Assembly: GCA_947568835.1 (NCBI GenBank)
Contig: OX387604.1
Span: 19,683,076 to 19,747,075, forward strand
DNA length: 64,000 bases
Origin: Protonemura montana
Lineage: Eukaryota; Arthropoda; Insecta; Plecoptera; Nemouridae
Direction of reading: 5' to 3'
Shown: positions 34,101 to 44,689 of the stretch, piece by piece
Position numbering within the stretch: position 1 is the stretch's first letter
Layout: every line of letters starts with the position of its first letter
Position numbers and translations under genes: made by a program
Notes under the pieces: generated by a model
What the model saw: only the letters and a program-made list of their open reading frames with translations
Told to the model about the DNA's origin: nothing
The model's database searches: none

Positions 34101-36329
34101 TGCTAACGATTCTCACCTGTGAGTTACCCAACCAACGTCTGACTACAAATCGACAACTGTATACATTATTTTAGATAGGTTAAGATTTTGATACACATAA
34201 TTATACACTATAATCGTCAGATTTCAAAACCACCCCGGGGTAATCTTGATTTTTAGCCCAATAAATTCTTATTTTGCAAAAAAAATCCACTTTATGATAA
34301 CCAAACCATCTGAATATGTTCTTATCACTCACGATTTGCTGGTTTGAGTTTTGATTGGGAAACGGATAGCGTAATTTGCCCAAAAAGCAGCGAGCTTTAT
34401 CTTGTCCAGCTCGCTGCTAGTAGGAAACTCGGATGTGCGTATAAGACTCCTCCTTTACACCCCTCTTGCAGAACGTATAGTGTCACTCGACCTTTTGGCT
34501 TCAGTAAGCAGAAATGCACGTGTTTTGAATATCTTAAGAGCTTTATTGGGTGGGTGCCCCAAATAAATATTTAAACGATAGTTCGAATTATTCCTTACAC
34601 CTTGACTAGTATAATAAATGTATCGATCAATTGCCTTCTTGTTAGAAAATGTATGTGTATGAACATCCCTGTGAAGAGTAAATCGTCTCTCGAATTTAAG
34701 TCCCTAAAGCCACCACCTGTAAGGCTGTGTCTGGGGAAACAGTTGCGTAGTTTCCGTGCCTACCTTCAGAGGCTCTCCCAAGTCTCAAAGCTAGGGTGGG
34801 AGGGGGAGGGGGGGGAAGCACAAGGGTTATTCTGATTTATTGTGTTTGCCAAACTTTCGACGTCTGTGTACCTCTTCTATCATTTTAGTAGTTAGGTGAA
34901 GCTTTTCTGAAAGTTGCTAACGTACCCCAACTTAACTCTTCGCGTACCCCAGAGGGCAAGCGTACCACACTTTAGGAAACACTGGTGTACATGCTAACCA
35001 AGATGACAGGAACAAATCGAGCCAAGGCGTATTGTTCTTCAATTGATTGATTGATTTGTGGTGTTTAACGACACACTGGTTTGACAACAGACCCCTTGGC
35101 ATTCGTCTAATGGTGTTGGTGAATTAGTGGTTTATGATGAACCTAATCTAGCCTAGAAAAGGGGAGGGGAAATCCGGTGCTGGCACATAGCCTACTTCTG
35201 TCGAAGAGCACCAATGGGACCATCGGCTTAACGTCCCTTGTGAAGGACGGTACAACACAAACAGAATACATCCACAAATCCATGCTGTAGAGAGGTTGAT
35301 AAGCAAAGCGATTGAAGTTGCTGTGCCAACTTTCTTCCCTCCAGCCTCTCTCCCAAACAGAACTGATTTCATCAAATGTACTAATTACGTTCGTTGTGAT
35401 TTTTGTTGCAGTTCCAAACGAGCTTTCTATCTTGCAAAAAGAGCATTTCAATCGCTGGTACTCCTTGAAATCCTACTATCTTTCGATAACAGTAGTGGAC
35501 ATACCAATCACGGTATGCTGCCGTTAACACCATATTCATTCACACCAAATCCTCACCCTCAGAAACCTAAACCTAAAATGTATTCAACTTCTACTTTTTC
35601 AGATCCTCGGCTGCTTTTTGTTCACGGTGGTTGTATATTTTACAAGTGGACAGCCAAGCGATCTGACTCGATTCAACATGTTCTTCACGATCTCGATGTT
35701 AGTTGTGCTCGTTGCCCAGTCGGTTGGTCTCATGATCGGAGCTGTCTTCGACGTAGTTGTAAGTCAAGAAAAATGTTCCATCATGTTTCAAGTCAAGAAA
35801 CTATTCTCTAAACATACATTTTGCTGCACTCATAATAAGTTTTAGAAGCGCATTTCTTGCTTCAAGGTTCACATGTGCTGAGTTTACAAACCTCTTGTTC
35901 GGGCCTAAATGGCAGTGAAATGATATCCGATTTAGGAATTAATTACATTGAGCATATTTGTGTTATGTGTCTTATTTGCAGAATGGCACGTTCCTTGGTC
36001 CAACGCTCTCGATCCCCATCATGATGTTTGCTGGGTTTGGTGTGACGCTCAGAGACTTGCCAGCCTACTTGAAATGGGGGACTCACATAAGCTACCTGCG
36101 CTACGGACTAGAAGGCTACGTCGGCGCTATCTATGGGAATGGGCGACAGACTCTCCACTGTGCAGATGATAAATATTGTCACTATAAGTTTCCTGAGAAG
36201 TTCTTGGACGACATTGCAATGCGCGGAGACAGGTTTTGGGTAGATGTAATTGCACTTGTTTCGATTTTGTTGATTGCGAGAGTTTTGGCGTACGTGCTTC
36301 TACGATGGAAGCTGCAAGCAGTGAGATAA
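28177..36329 (+). CDS. ABCG-B: ABCG1/4-like half-transporter, 11 exons
   Basis: Second ABCG half-transporter, inverted paralogue of ABCG-A. Exons: 28177-28423, 31502-31619, 32121-32307, 32586-32731, 33058-33296, 33386-33514, 33732-33865, 33950-34118, 35412-35512, 35603-35758, 35982-36329; they sum to 1974 bases, 657 aa. Walker [10 protein letters not shown] (K111), Q-loop CYITQDDRL, signature LSGGQ (L205), Walker [10 protein letters not shown]-loop CTIHQPSA, then a linker and a membrane domain ending in a tyrosine/leucine-rich helix. The first in-frame ATG (28177) was chosen; a second lies at 28207. Exons 6 and 7 are the least certain: the donor after 33514 (GTATGA) and acceptor at 33731 were chosen because they restore frame. 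A polyadenylation signal follows. Exon 3 acceptor and exon 4 donor each have an extra tandem copy in the adjoining intron. Expected in plasma or vesicle membrane; substrate cannot be read from sequence. Confidence 0.92.
28702..28831. repeat. 12-bp minisatellite (GGTTCTATCTGT)n, ~11 copies
   Basis: Near-perfect copies in intron 1 of ABCG-B, with two single-base variants. Confidence 0.93.
29001..30380 (-). mobile_element. 5'-truncated LINE with reverse transcriptase C-terminal half
   Basis: Non-LTR retrotransposon in intron 1 of ABCG-B, antisense to it. From about 30330 down to 29138 one open frame runs through the reverse transcriptase core: [46 protein letters not shown] (catalytic YADD), [12 protein letters not shown], then a thumb region with LQYGIIFWG and a conserved C-terminal stretch ending [11 protein letters not shown]. 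There is no endonuclease and no N-terminal RT region, so the copy is 5'-truncated. The 3' end runs into an (AAT)n tract at 29001-29053, typical of CR1/Jockey-like elements ending in a short repeat. The frame is undamaged over ~400 codons, so the insertion is fairly young. Exact clade not assigned. Confidence 0.88.
30815..30935 (+). mobile_element. tRNA-derived SINE, copy B
   Basis: In intron 1 of ABCG-B. ACCCGACCGGCAGCTGGGAG, GGTTCGTATCCCAGTTCGG and TCCAGTCTAGGTCCATTTCC correspond block by block to copy A. Confidence 0.65.
32010..32151 (+). repeat. 71-bp tandem duplication across ABCG-B exon 3 acceptor
   Basis: 32010-32080 and 32081-32151 are adjacent copies. Both contain GAAATCAG-x-TGTGTTACCTGACT and ATCACTG-x-AGTGACTGGCTC. 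The second contains the true acceptor (GATCAG at 32115-32120) and start of exon 3; in the first, the equivalent site reads GAGCAAG. Confidence 0.88.
32702..32790 (+). repeat. 52-bp duplication of ABCG-B exon 4 end (Walker B)
   Basis: CTTGGTCATGTTCTTGGATG at 32702 (exon) and CTTGGTCATGTTTTTGGACG at 32754 (intron). Both encode [10 protein letters not shown]; the three differences inside that peptide are all silent. The second copy has CACGTATTAT instead of CACGTAAGTG at the donor. Confidence 0.88.
35040..35370 (-). mobile_element. 5S rRNA-derived SINE, copy 5 (head missing)
   Basis: In intron 8 of ABCG-B, antisense. The tail (GATTGATTGATT) and body (GTCGAAGAGCACCAATGGGA, GTAGAGAGGTTGATAAGCAA) match the other copies, but the sequence stops near AACAGAACTGATT before the 5S part. 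Confidence 0.7.
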
Positions 36330-36405
36330 ATAGGAGCAGGGCAACTTTAGAGAGAGAAGTGGGTTTGCTACTCTGAATTATGTTATATTACTTATTGTTA
36401 TTGTA

Positions 36406-36411
36406 AATAAA
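36406..36411 (+). promoter_or_regulatory. AATAAA polyadenylation signal of ABCG-B
   Basis: AATAAA lies 77 bases after the ABCG-B stop codon on the same strand, the usual distance for a short 3' UTR. Confidence 0.6.
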
Positions 36412-38200
36412 TTATTGAACTTTAAATAGAGAAGTTAGTTTGCTTATGAAAGCATGAAGAAGTGTTTGTGATTAGCTACTGTACTTCTAGGAATGCATGG
36501 ACCCTCAAAAGTGTAATGTTGTGCCAATCGGCCGGAAGTTGTTGTTACGGAAATTTTGGAGAGAAGCGACGGGATGATGGTAAGCCGCGATAGTTTTGAA
36601 GTTTGAATGACGTCTCAGTGATTACCTTTGTCCCATGAAGAAAGGCTGACCTAAGGAAGGATGTTTCTGGAAGTCTTCCTACTCCCTGCGCTTCATCGAT
36701 GAACAGTTTAAGGGCACATTGGCCCCCCTCCCCCCAGACTTAAAAAGTTTTCTTGTGATCCGAGACATCTTTTTGATTGCTTATGAGAACTCTTGTTTTC
36801 GGAAGTTTCTTCTCAGTTTCTTTTTAGAACAGGTTTACCTGTTACTATTACATTGTGGTCAACTACCTGATGCCAGGCACGGGTTACTTGTTTTACAACC
36901 CTATTCAAGGGGTTTGCAAGCCGAAAAGAGAAGCTGTCACATGTGGGGAAATTTTTAAAAAATAAGGAGCTTCAAAAAAATGTTAATAATGGCAGTAACT
37001 TAAAGAAGAAGCAAGATTTTGAAGAAATGAAAATGCTTTGACTAAAACAAGTCTGCCAGGCTTACACTAGGATCATTTTTCCATACCAGTGCTTGTTGTA
37101 TACATGATACATAATTATTTATTGTATTTACATGGAGCAACTCAACTTGCTGAATAAAAATAAATGATAGTGATGCCCAGTGGTTCAATCACCCTAGAGT
37201 TACTTTATTGGTACCTAGAACAGAGCACTACTACGTCGATGGGATGGGTTGAAGGTCATTTGGAATTTCACCGATCTTTGCCTTGTGGTGACGTTCCAAG
37301 GGGTCGTCCTTTTCTTCCTGCGCTTTTCTGAAGTTGTCTTGGCTAGCCCTGCAAGTAGAAACAGAACTTGTAGCAGCCCTACAAAACATCCCTATCAGTC
37401 CTATCAACCCTTTCAGCCTTATCAGTCATATCTAAACCACCCTATCAGACCTACCATTGGACTAAGTCCCACTTAGCTGTGTGTAAATTGAAGATTAAGT
37501 TGCGGTATCGCTTTTATCCCGGCCCACGTGGTTTGGTTTGACTCTGGGTACCATGGTTAGGTTAAATTCGGTTCAGTTAGGTTAGGTTCTGTGGGGTATT
37601 ATTTCTGCATTGCAAGGCTACCGCAGCCGGCTCATTTTAATGGAGTTTTAATTTAAGAAAGTGATTTATGTTCAACACATTGCCACGATTTCCAAAGGAA
37701 AAGTAGAAGTTCCCAACACATTGTCATGATTTCCAAAAGAAAACAAGAGACTGGTTTTGAGGCTGTGAGCATGACGTAGTCAAGTACTTAATAATCACAA
37801 AATATTCCAGAGTATCCCAAACCATTTAGGTTTTGGGTAAGGTCAGGGGCCTAGTTTTTTCCAAAATAATAACATTTGTTTTCCATATCTGTACGTTTGT
37901 CAAATAAAGGTAAGAAATACTACATGGTCAGAGGAGACCTAATCAAATTTTCAAGGCTAAACACAGCTGAAACATTCAACAACAAAATAAAATTACCTAT
38001 CCCATAATAGCGAGAAGAAATCAACTCTGGGATTATCTGGTATTATTTTATTTTGAAATTGAGGGAAATCATTGATTCCCTTGATTCCATGGGCTGCATG
38101 CTCTCCATTTTATGGTAGTTGACTACTCTAGTAGTAGTCTTTGAAAGTTAGGTGTGGAGGTTTAGAAAGAAGTTCTGAATAATTGTGTAAAAAGTCCAAA
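36412..38200. other. Intergenic between ABCG-B and TIMMDC1
   Basis: Convergent intergenic region. No coding region recognised. It holds a short C/T repeat run at 37380-37455 (CCTATCAG-type) and a GGTTAGGTTA stretch at 37557-37590. Confidence 0.45.
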
Positions 38201-38202
38201 GG

Positions 38203-38226
38203 CCCCCCCCCCCCCCCCCCCCCCCC
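38203..38226. repeat. Poly-C tract (~24 C)
   Basis: Nearly uninterrupted C run about 145 bases past the TIMMDC1 stop, on the plus strand. The count in an assembly may be inexact. Confidence 0.8.
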
Positions 38227-38370
38227 GCCCTCCAAGATAACAAAATCTCAACCCCACATCACAACAAGACTAAAGATATTTGTTTTGAATCAGCTTACAA
38301 GATGAGGTAAAATTGGTTTCCAAGTGAGAGATTATAAACCCCAAATTGAAAAATGTGATAAAAATGACCA

Positions 38371-41300
38371 TCAGCACCATTTCTCAACTGCATTACTCTT
38401 ATCTCCTCCCTGCACCATTCTTTCATGGCACGGCAATCTTACAAAGCGAACCCACCTTTGCCGTGAGGTCTTCCATTTGTACTGCCAGAAGCGCACTTCT
38501 TCCATGGAAGTCCCCGAGAGCGCCAGTGCCCCGAGTGAAAAACCGCCCGCAATGCAGCCGAGGACTGCACCCAATCCTCCACCTACTGCAATTCCACGTA
38601 CACCAAGGTTGCATTTGTACGCAGCCCCCGTCAGCCCACCAGCGATCACGTACTCCAAGATACTGGACTTCCCTCGGTACACAGAGATAGTCGTGGTGAC
38701 CAAGCTGCGGTCAGAAACACACTCAATTAGCTCGATGGGAACAATCATACTGGGGAGAAAAAATTCCACAGATGAATGAATAGTCGGGTTTATTGGCGCG
38801 TCAAACTGCTGATCATTTTGCACCTGATAACATTTTCTGAGAATATAGAACTTTTGTCAACTTGGGAAGGGAACCCCATCGCTGCCCAAAACACAGAAAG
38901 AGGAAACAGAAGGTAGGGCGAGCGATGAAACAAGAAATAAGTAGAAAGAGAGGTGATTAAAGGAAAGTGATAGAGATACAGATCGCACAGATCCTCCCCA
39001 CCCAAAGTCATTGTCCCGTGGCAGCGACGGGGAGGGGTAGTCTTGGTCTGGGTCGTTACCGGGAGCCTGTCCCGAGACATAAGAATAGAGTATTTTGATT
39101 GATAATAGAGTAATTGAAAAACAAACTTAAGTCAAAAGGAAGCATAAGATGACACATCAACAATAATAATGTTGCCAATTTGGCTAAAAAGCAAATAAAA
39201 AACTCACACATAACAGCCACTGAAAGCTGCTAACCTCCAGCCCCACTGAAATGCACCTTTGCCCATATTTAGAGTCACAGTATCCTGCAGCTTTTTCTGA
39301 AATCAAACACAAAGGTCAATCACAAACAGGATTAATATACATACGTTTGTAAATACTAGCTTGTGCCTCTAATTTGGTCACTCTGAAGACCCTGTTCCAA
39401 CTTCTTTTTCTAGCTCCAATTATCCTTGCAAAGTAATGTCAAATCTAATTCTCTCAAAAAATTCAGCAGATCTTTCCCAAACAGTTCATTTCCTTGTTTA
39501 CTGATAATAATGAGTGAGATTTAATGTAAAGAAATCTTTACTTGGTTACTAGTAAGTAGAAGTAGCTTAGAGAAAGAAATGGGTAGGGTAGAGCCGTGTA
39601 GTCTATGTAAAGTTTTCTGCCGATTTTCTGGACCTTTAATTGGAATCACACCAAGATCGCAGCTGTCGTTTGGGGTACTAGCAGCTGGCAATTTCTGGAT
39701 TTAGTGGCACACCAAGCAGCTACATGAGATACATTACCGACTCGCCTCAGGCTATGTCAGAAAATGCGGTATTTGTGAGCCTGTTGAAAGGCTAGTGATT
39801 GCCAGGCAGCGAAAAAGGTGTGATATTTTAGGAAACAGGTAGCAACCATTCTTTTTATCTAAGCTGGCTTGACAAAACCACTTGTGTGAGCCGATACCAA
39901 ATCGATTCTAATGTTTACATGGACTGTTTTAAAGAAACGAGGAAGATGGTTCCTTTTAATCTTAAGACATCGAACATCAGGCTTTCAGGTTCTTTAATAT
40001 TATGCAATAAAAATGAAATTTAATCTTTGTCTGAGATATTTTCTTTCTGAGTCTAATTAAAAAATAAATAAATAAATCGGAATCCTAACAATTTCCGTGG
40101 GTTTCTGGATGACGGCTTTTTAAAGTTATATGTTATGAAATTGCGGCATATGAAATAGCATATAGAAGTCGTCGATGCAGTCCTCGATTTCTACCCTCTG
40201 GTCCTAATCAACGTGTTTAAAAACGCCACCGCTGACTCCGAGAGAGCTTGGACAGCCAGTTTAACAGACATTCTGTCAAATTTTAGGTACAATGTGTCGA
40301 CTGCTTAACTTAACATTGCCCCTAGCCATGTTTGATCCCTGGTCTATGACATAAGCATCTCGCACATCGCGCCAAGACACTTGCTCGACGACACTGTCTA
40401 GCGCGACTAAGAAATCTTTGCTGATCAAATTGTTTCTGATGCTTTTGAACAAACGTGGCAAGTTTTAAAGAGCATATATTTTACGAAAATTTGGGTGCTT
40501 GAAAAATTGTTCGCCAGGCACCAGATTTAACTTGTTCATTAGAGATTGGTTGTTCTCCCCCTGATCACATGTAAAAGCACGGACGAACGCACCTGGTTCA
40601 AATTGGGCCGTGATATTTTTTTTCAGTAAATGCAACATATCTTCCCCAGGCACCTTATTGCCAGCCATATAAAATGCCACAGGCATCTTGTAACTAAGAT
40701 TAAGGCCACAAATCATGAATACCAGAACATGTGATCCAGGGGTCGCCTTCCTACCTAATTCACCCAAATCTCTGAAACCTTCAATCAAGTTATTTTGAGG
40801 GGAATCTTTCTTAATCGACATTTCATCGAACACAAGGAAAAATTCACGCTCAACAGGGGACATTTGGGCCATCTTTTTGCGTAGCTTCGACATCAGCGAT
40901 GCGCATAGACCTGGCTGCGAGTCCAACTCACCAAGCCATCTCTCAATTGTAGACTTACACGGTAGATTTAGAACTAAATTTCTCCCTAAAATCTGAATAC
41001 AACCCAGGGCTTTTGTAATCCATGATGAGTATGAGCTGTTTTTCAGCAGAAGTCCATTGGTCAGGTTTCTTATGCAGCAACTGCAATTTGAATAACGTGT
41101 GAACGCCAGGAGGCAAAAACGAAGCGGAAGCTAAGCTATTGCTACATCGAGAGTACATCGAGAGTAGGGAGAGCAGAGCTCTCCGATTTTTCATGACTGT
41201 TATTCAGGAAAGTGTTGCTGACAAACTTTAAAACGTTGGTTAGCTTCGTCTGAGTAACCATCCAAATTTACGTTATTGCAATATAAACGCCAAGAGAAAC

Positions 41301-43733
41301 ACCGATTAGGGTCTGGAGGAAAACAAAACATATTATTGAAATTTACGAAGTTCTTTTTCCCAATACAACAAATTTCATTCCAGATTCTATTATAGCAGCA
41401 GACCAGACAATATTCACTAGAATAAACACGTCATACTCAAAGTGCATGACCACATGACACCATGTAGAATTTTCACGTAGTTGTTATGTTTCTTTGCTTT
41501 TATTTTGCCATGTTAAATCATAATTTAATCATTTAAAGAGCTACATCTTTGCCTATTTACTTATTCACACATCCAATGATTGAATATGCTTCCAATAAAA
41601 AGAAATCTTATCTAGAACAAATCACATTTTCAGTTAACAGAAAACATCAAATTCTAGGGAATAAGATTGACTTCAAAAATAAGAAAAGAAATATTTATTA
41701 TGAATAATAATGAATATGTGTGGAATAAGTTTTAACGCATTGTGAATAATGGTCGCTTTTACCGAAACCATTCCCAGCTAGTATTTGAAAACTTTGGCAA
41801 AGCAGGGCCTAATACTTTGCTAGTCTGCAAAGCAAAAAGATAACATATGATTGGGATTCTGGGTTCCTAAAAATAGTAAACCTTCTGAGCCAGCCAGATG
41901 TACCTGGCTAGACCCAAAGATTTGAATTCTTAGTTAGCCTCGGGCAAGTCGGTCAAGTAGTCCAAGCCAAGTCTCAAAGTCCAACTTTTGCTCAAAAAGT
42001 TAATTGGATTCAAACTAAAACGACTGGTCCTGCCGTCAAATTCGCGGCCCGGCATGCGATCTAGCGTGATTCCAAAATAACAACAATTTTTTTCTGCAGA
42101 AAACCGCCCTATACTTACACGATTCTACCTAACCATTCCTTTCTCTAAGGTAGTAGGTGCTTAGTTTTGTTTCTACCTACCAACAGACTTTTATCTCATG
42201 AATAGGAAATGTCAAGTAGCAGTGCACTGAATGCGCTCATAGCGACATAGTAGGTACGCTCATTTCTCATTTCCACATACGCATTTTTTATTTATTTTCA
42301 ATTTAAATTATTATATTTGCTGGTCATACCAAACCAATTGGTCTCTACAACACCTTAGCAGAAATATTCACTTTCGTTAAAAAGAGTTGCCCATGCAATG
42401 CAATGAAAACCTAGAGTCACAAGTGTACCAACCACCATACCTTTGCTTCTAAATGACTTGTAAATGTTGTGGCCTGATTTCTTTCCATGAAATCAGTGTA
42501 TGCAGCTCGTGATCTTAGAAAGCCACCCACACATGCTCCAGTGAACATCCCAAGGAAGCTGGCCTGGTACACGGTGTTCAGTTCTGGGCTGACCGTTCCA
42601 AATTCACTTGAAAAAAATGAGATTATTTGAATTAGGAACACTGATAGACTAACTTTAATAAGTATTGAATTATTTATTTATATATTCTGTCAAGCATCTC
42701 TTGTGGATACCTGTAACACCAAAATGTCCATGATAAAGCTATTAATTGTCTAATAAAATCACTATCGAAATCAGTAAAACTACTATTTATGCCTTACTAG
42801 AACCTAGAGCCACTAGAGCCTTAACATGCTCTTCAAGTAGAAAAATAAAAAGGGATCAGAACCTCTGCTCTTTTTAGTTCCGATCCAATGAAACAAAAGG
42901 TTCTAGTGAATCGATGTCCTCTGCTTTGGCCATAGGGTTGCCGGATTTGAAATACATTCAGGCGAATCAAACAATTAAAGACACAGTGAGTGTTACAAAA
43001 CCTGTGACCCACTTCGAAATTAATTACTTGAATCTAAACGCAAGTTTTAGCAATGATTTTTGTGAAATAAATCAAGTGATCTAGATTTGAAAGAACATGG
43101 AAGACTTTTAAGCCTGTGGTGGTACGAATTGGAATGAGCACAGAATATAAGATGTCCAGGGAATACAGAATAAGCAAGACCATACCATGACAAAAACTTT
43201 TAAACTAGGCTTTGATTGCTAAGGGAAGAACAACAACATTTTTCTAGGAAATTTAAAACTCAAAAGAGAGTAAAGAGGGAAATTTAGTTGTTCTTCACAT
43301 AGCATTCAAACCCCAGTTTAAACGTTTTTGTTTAGATTAGGTTCGGTAAAGAAGAAACGAGTCTAGAAACAAAAAGACCATGCTACACTTTATGAAAATG
43401 GTTGGACTTAAATCACTACCCGGCTAGGTTCACATAATATACCAAATCATATTGAAATGGTAGGGCAACACTGAGATGTACGATGCATACTAAAATTTAA
43501 GGGCAGAAATAACATAGCGACGACTATATGAGCGCCGACAGTCCAAAAAGGTACCTGACCTATACTTACTCAATACTAAACATCAAGTGAATTCTATCCC
43601 ATCCAGTTTCATTGTCGTGTTGTTGAGTGTAGAATGATTGTGCTGTTTTCGAATCCTTAGAAACTTTGTCATGATCAACTGTTGGAAGTGGTAAAAGACA
43701 GAAGATCAGGGGTCTCGTGGACCGAAGTAACAT
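38371..43733 (-). CDS. TIMMDC1: TIMMDC1, mitochondrial complex I assembly factor, 4 exons
   Basis: Member of the Tim17/Tim22/Tim23 superfamily; TIMMDC1 is an inner-membrane assembly factor for the membrane arm of respiratory complex I. Exons on minus: 43733-43570, 42606-42441, 39296-39208, 38749-38371; phases 2, 0, 2 match across all three introns and give 265 aa. Conserved stretches: NTVYQASFLGMFTGACVGG (exon 2), FQWGWRLAAFSG (exon 3), YVIAGGLTGAAYKCNLGVRG and the glycine-rich VGGGLGAVLG (exon 4), all typical of the TIMMDC1 helices. The start is an ATG at 43733. The last ~20 residues after WKTSRQRW do not look conserved and two good donor sites lie in them (AAG|GTGGGT, TTT|GTAAGA), so a further terminal exon is possible. 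Intron 2 holds a P-element-like pseudogene and dispersed repeats. Identity is strong; exact C-terminus is not. Confidence 0.88.
39570..39890 (+). repeat. Dispersed repeat family B, copy 3 (rearranged)
   Basis: GGGTAGGGTAGAGCCGTGTA and TTTTCTGCCGATTTTCTGGA with GGAATCACACCAAGATCGCA resemble family B. GGTAGCAACC...AAGCTGGCTTGACAAAACC at ~39837 also occurs at ~1916, where the two blocks are in the opposite order. In intron 2 of TIMMDC1. Confidence 0.45.
40200..41230 (-). pseudogene. P-element-like (THAP9-type) transposase remnant
   Basis: Lies in intron 2 of TIMMDC1, same strand. Blocks in order: a helix-turn-helix-like stretch with QWTSAEKQLILIMDYKSPGL and DFREKFSSKSTV (41194-40955), then after a frame change the RNase H-like core with FFLVFDEMSIKKD, HVLVFMICGLNLSYKMPVAF, AFTCDQGENN and FKHPNFRKIYAL (40926-40465). 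A TAA directly after KIYAL interrupts the conserved stretch; the same frame continues LPRLFKSIRNNLISKDF to about 40276. P-type transposases carry exactly this order. At least one frameshift and one nonsense codon, no THAP zinc finger seen, no terminal repeats found. Confidence 0.8.
41900..42130 (-). repeat. Dispersed repeat family B, copy 2
   Basis: Reverse complement of the copy at 2.5 kb: CTAGATCGCATGCCGGGCCG, CCAGTCGTTTTAGTTTG and AAAGTTGGACTTTGAGACTT are shared. In intron 2 of TIMMDC1. Confidence 0.6.
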
Positions 43734-44100
43734 TTTCCAAATATTTGAGGTTATGTGCAATGAAGGCGCCACTATTGGTCGCCTACACGCCGCGTAAAAT
43801 TTAAATTTAAAGAGAAACAAATTGCTCTATTTATTAATTGTCTATAGAACATTTTTACTATTATGCAAAATTTTCCAAGAGCTAAAGTTTGTTGATCAGC
43901 ATCACGATTCACGACCCAATGAAATAGAAACATGCAAATTTACAAGATATCCATATCGACATCTATTTACTTAAGTATCCTCAAGGAAGGGATCAAATAG
44001 ATATTTTAAGAGTAAAGTCCTTTTCTGTGGTGAAGTATTGATATTTGCATAATCAGTTTTTTCCTGTGATATCAATTTTTTCACACCGTGATTCGTTTGA

Positions 44101-44400
44101 AACTTAATAATAATAATAATAATAATAATTTCTTTATTCCGTGAACAAATTGTACATTGGTGTGGTTGAAAACGGTTTTTGCTCTGTTGAATGGTTTTTA
44201 GGTCCTAAAAAGGACCGTGTCGGTGGTCGACGTTTCGCCAGCGTTGGCGCTGGCATTCTCAAGACTGTGTCAAGGCTCTGAACCCCTTCGTCTTACCAAA
44301 TTGTACATTGTAATAGAATGCGTCATAAATTAGAAAATTTAAATTTATAAATAAAAAAAATATATATTTACACTAAAACATTTTACAAAGGTGAGCGTCT
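44101..44400 (-). mobile_element. LINE 3' end with (TAA)n tail, interrupted by a small insertion
   Basis: (TAA)n at 44106-44129 followed by TTTCTTTATTCCGTGAAC, the arrangement seen at the 3' end of the LINE at 29 kb. It is interrupted at 44160-44296 by a separate insertion with a target-site duplication. No coding sequence was seen further right. Confidence 0.5.
44160..44296 (-). mobile_element. 137-bp insertion with 14-bp TSD and histone-like stem-loop
   Basis: CAAATTGTACATTG occurs at 44146-44159 and again at 44297-44310, a perfect 14-bp target-site duplication around 137 bases. On the minus strand the insert holds a hairpin GCCAGCG/CGCTGGC followed by GAAACGTCG (44228-44254) and then GGTCCTTTTTAGGACC (44216-44201), which fits the histone mRNA stem-loop consensus GGYYCUUUUNAGRRCC at every position. 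Downstream is ATTCAACAGAGC, similar to sequence after histone stem-loops. No open frame and no poly-A tail. Confidence 0.75.
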
Positions 44401-44689
44401 AGGATAACATAAAATCTTTAATTGTGTATGGGCAGGTTGAAATTAGACTTATTCTATTAAACTTATTCTGTGAGAAAGCAGGACGAAGGTGAGATTTGCC
44501 TTCACAACGGATTTGTTTCGCCAAGTACATCAGTGTAATATATGTATTACCCTAAAACATATAATTTAATACGAGGAATATATGTACTACGAGGACGCAG
44601 ACAATTTGGTCGATTTGTTATCAAACAAGTGATGCTCTCTGTCTATCAGAACAAATACCTGATGCTATCTTCTGTAGAACAATAAGCGA

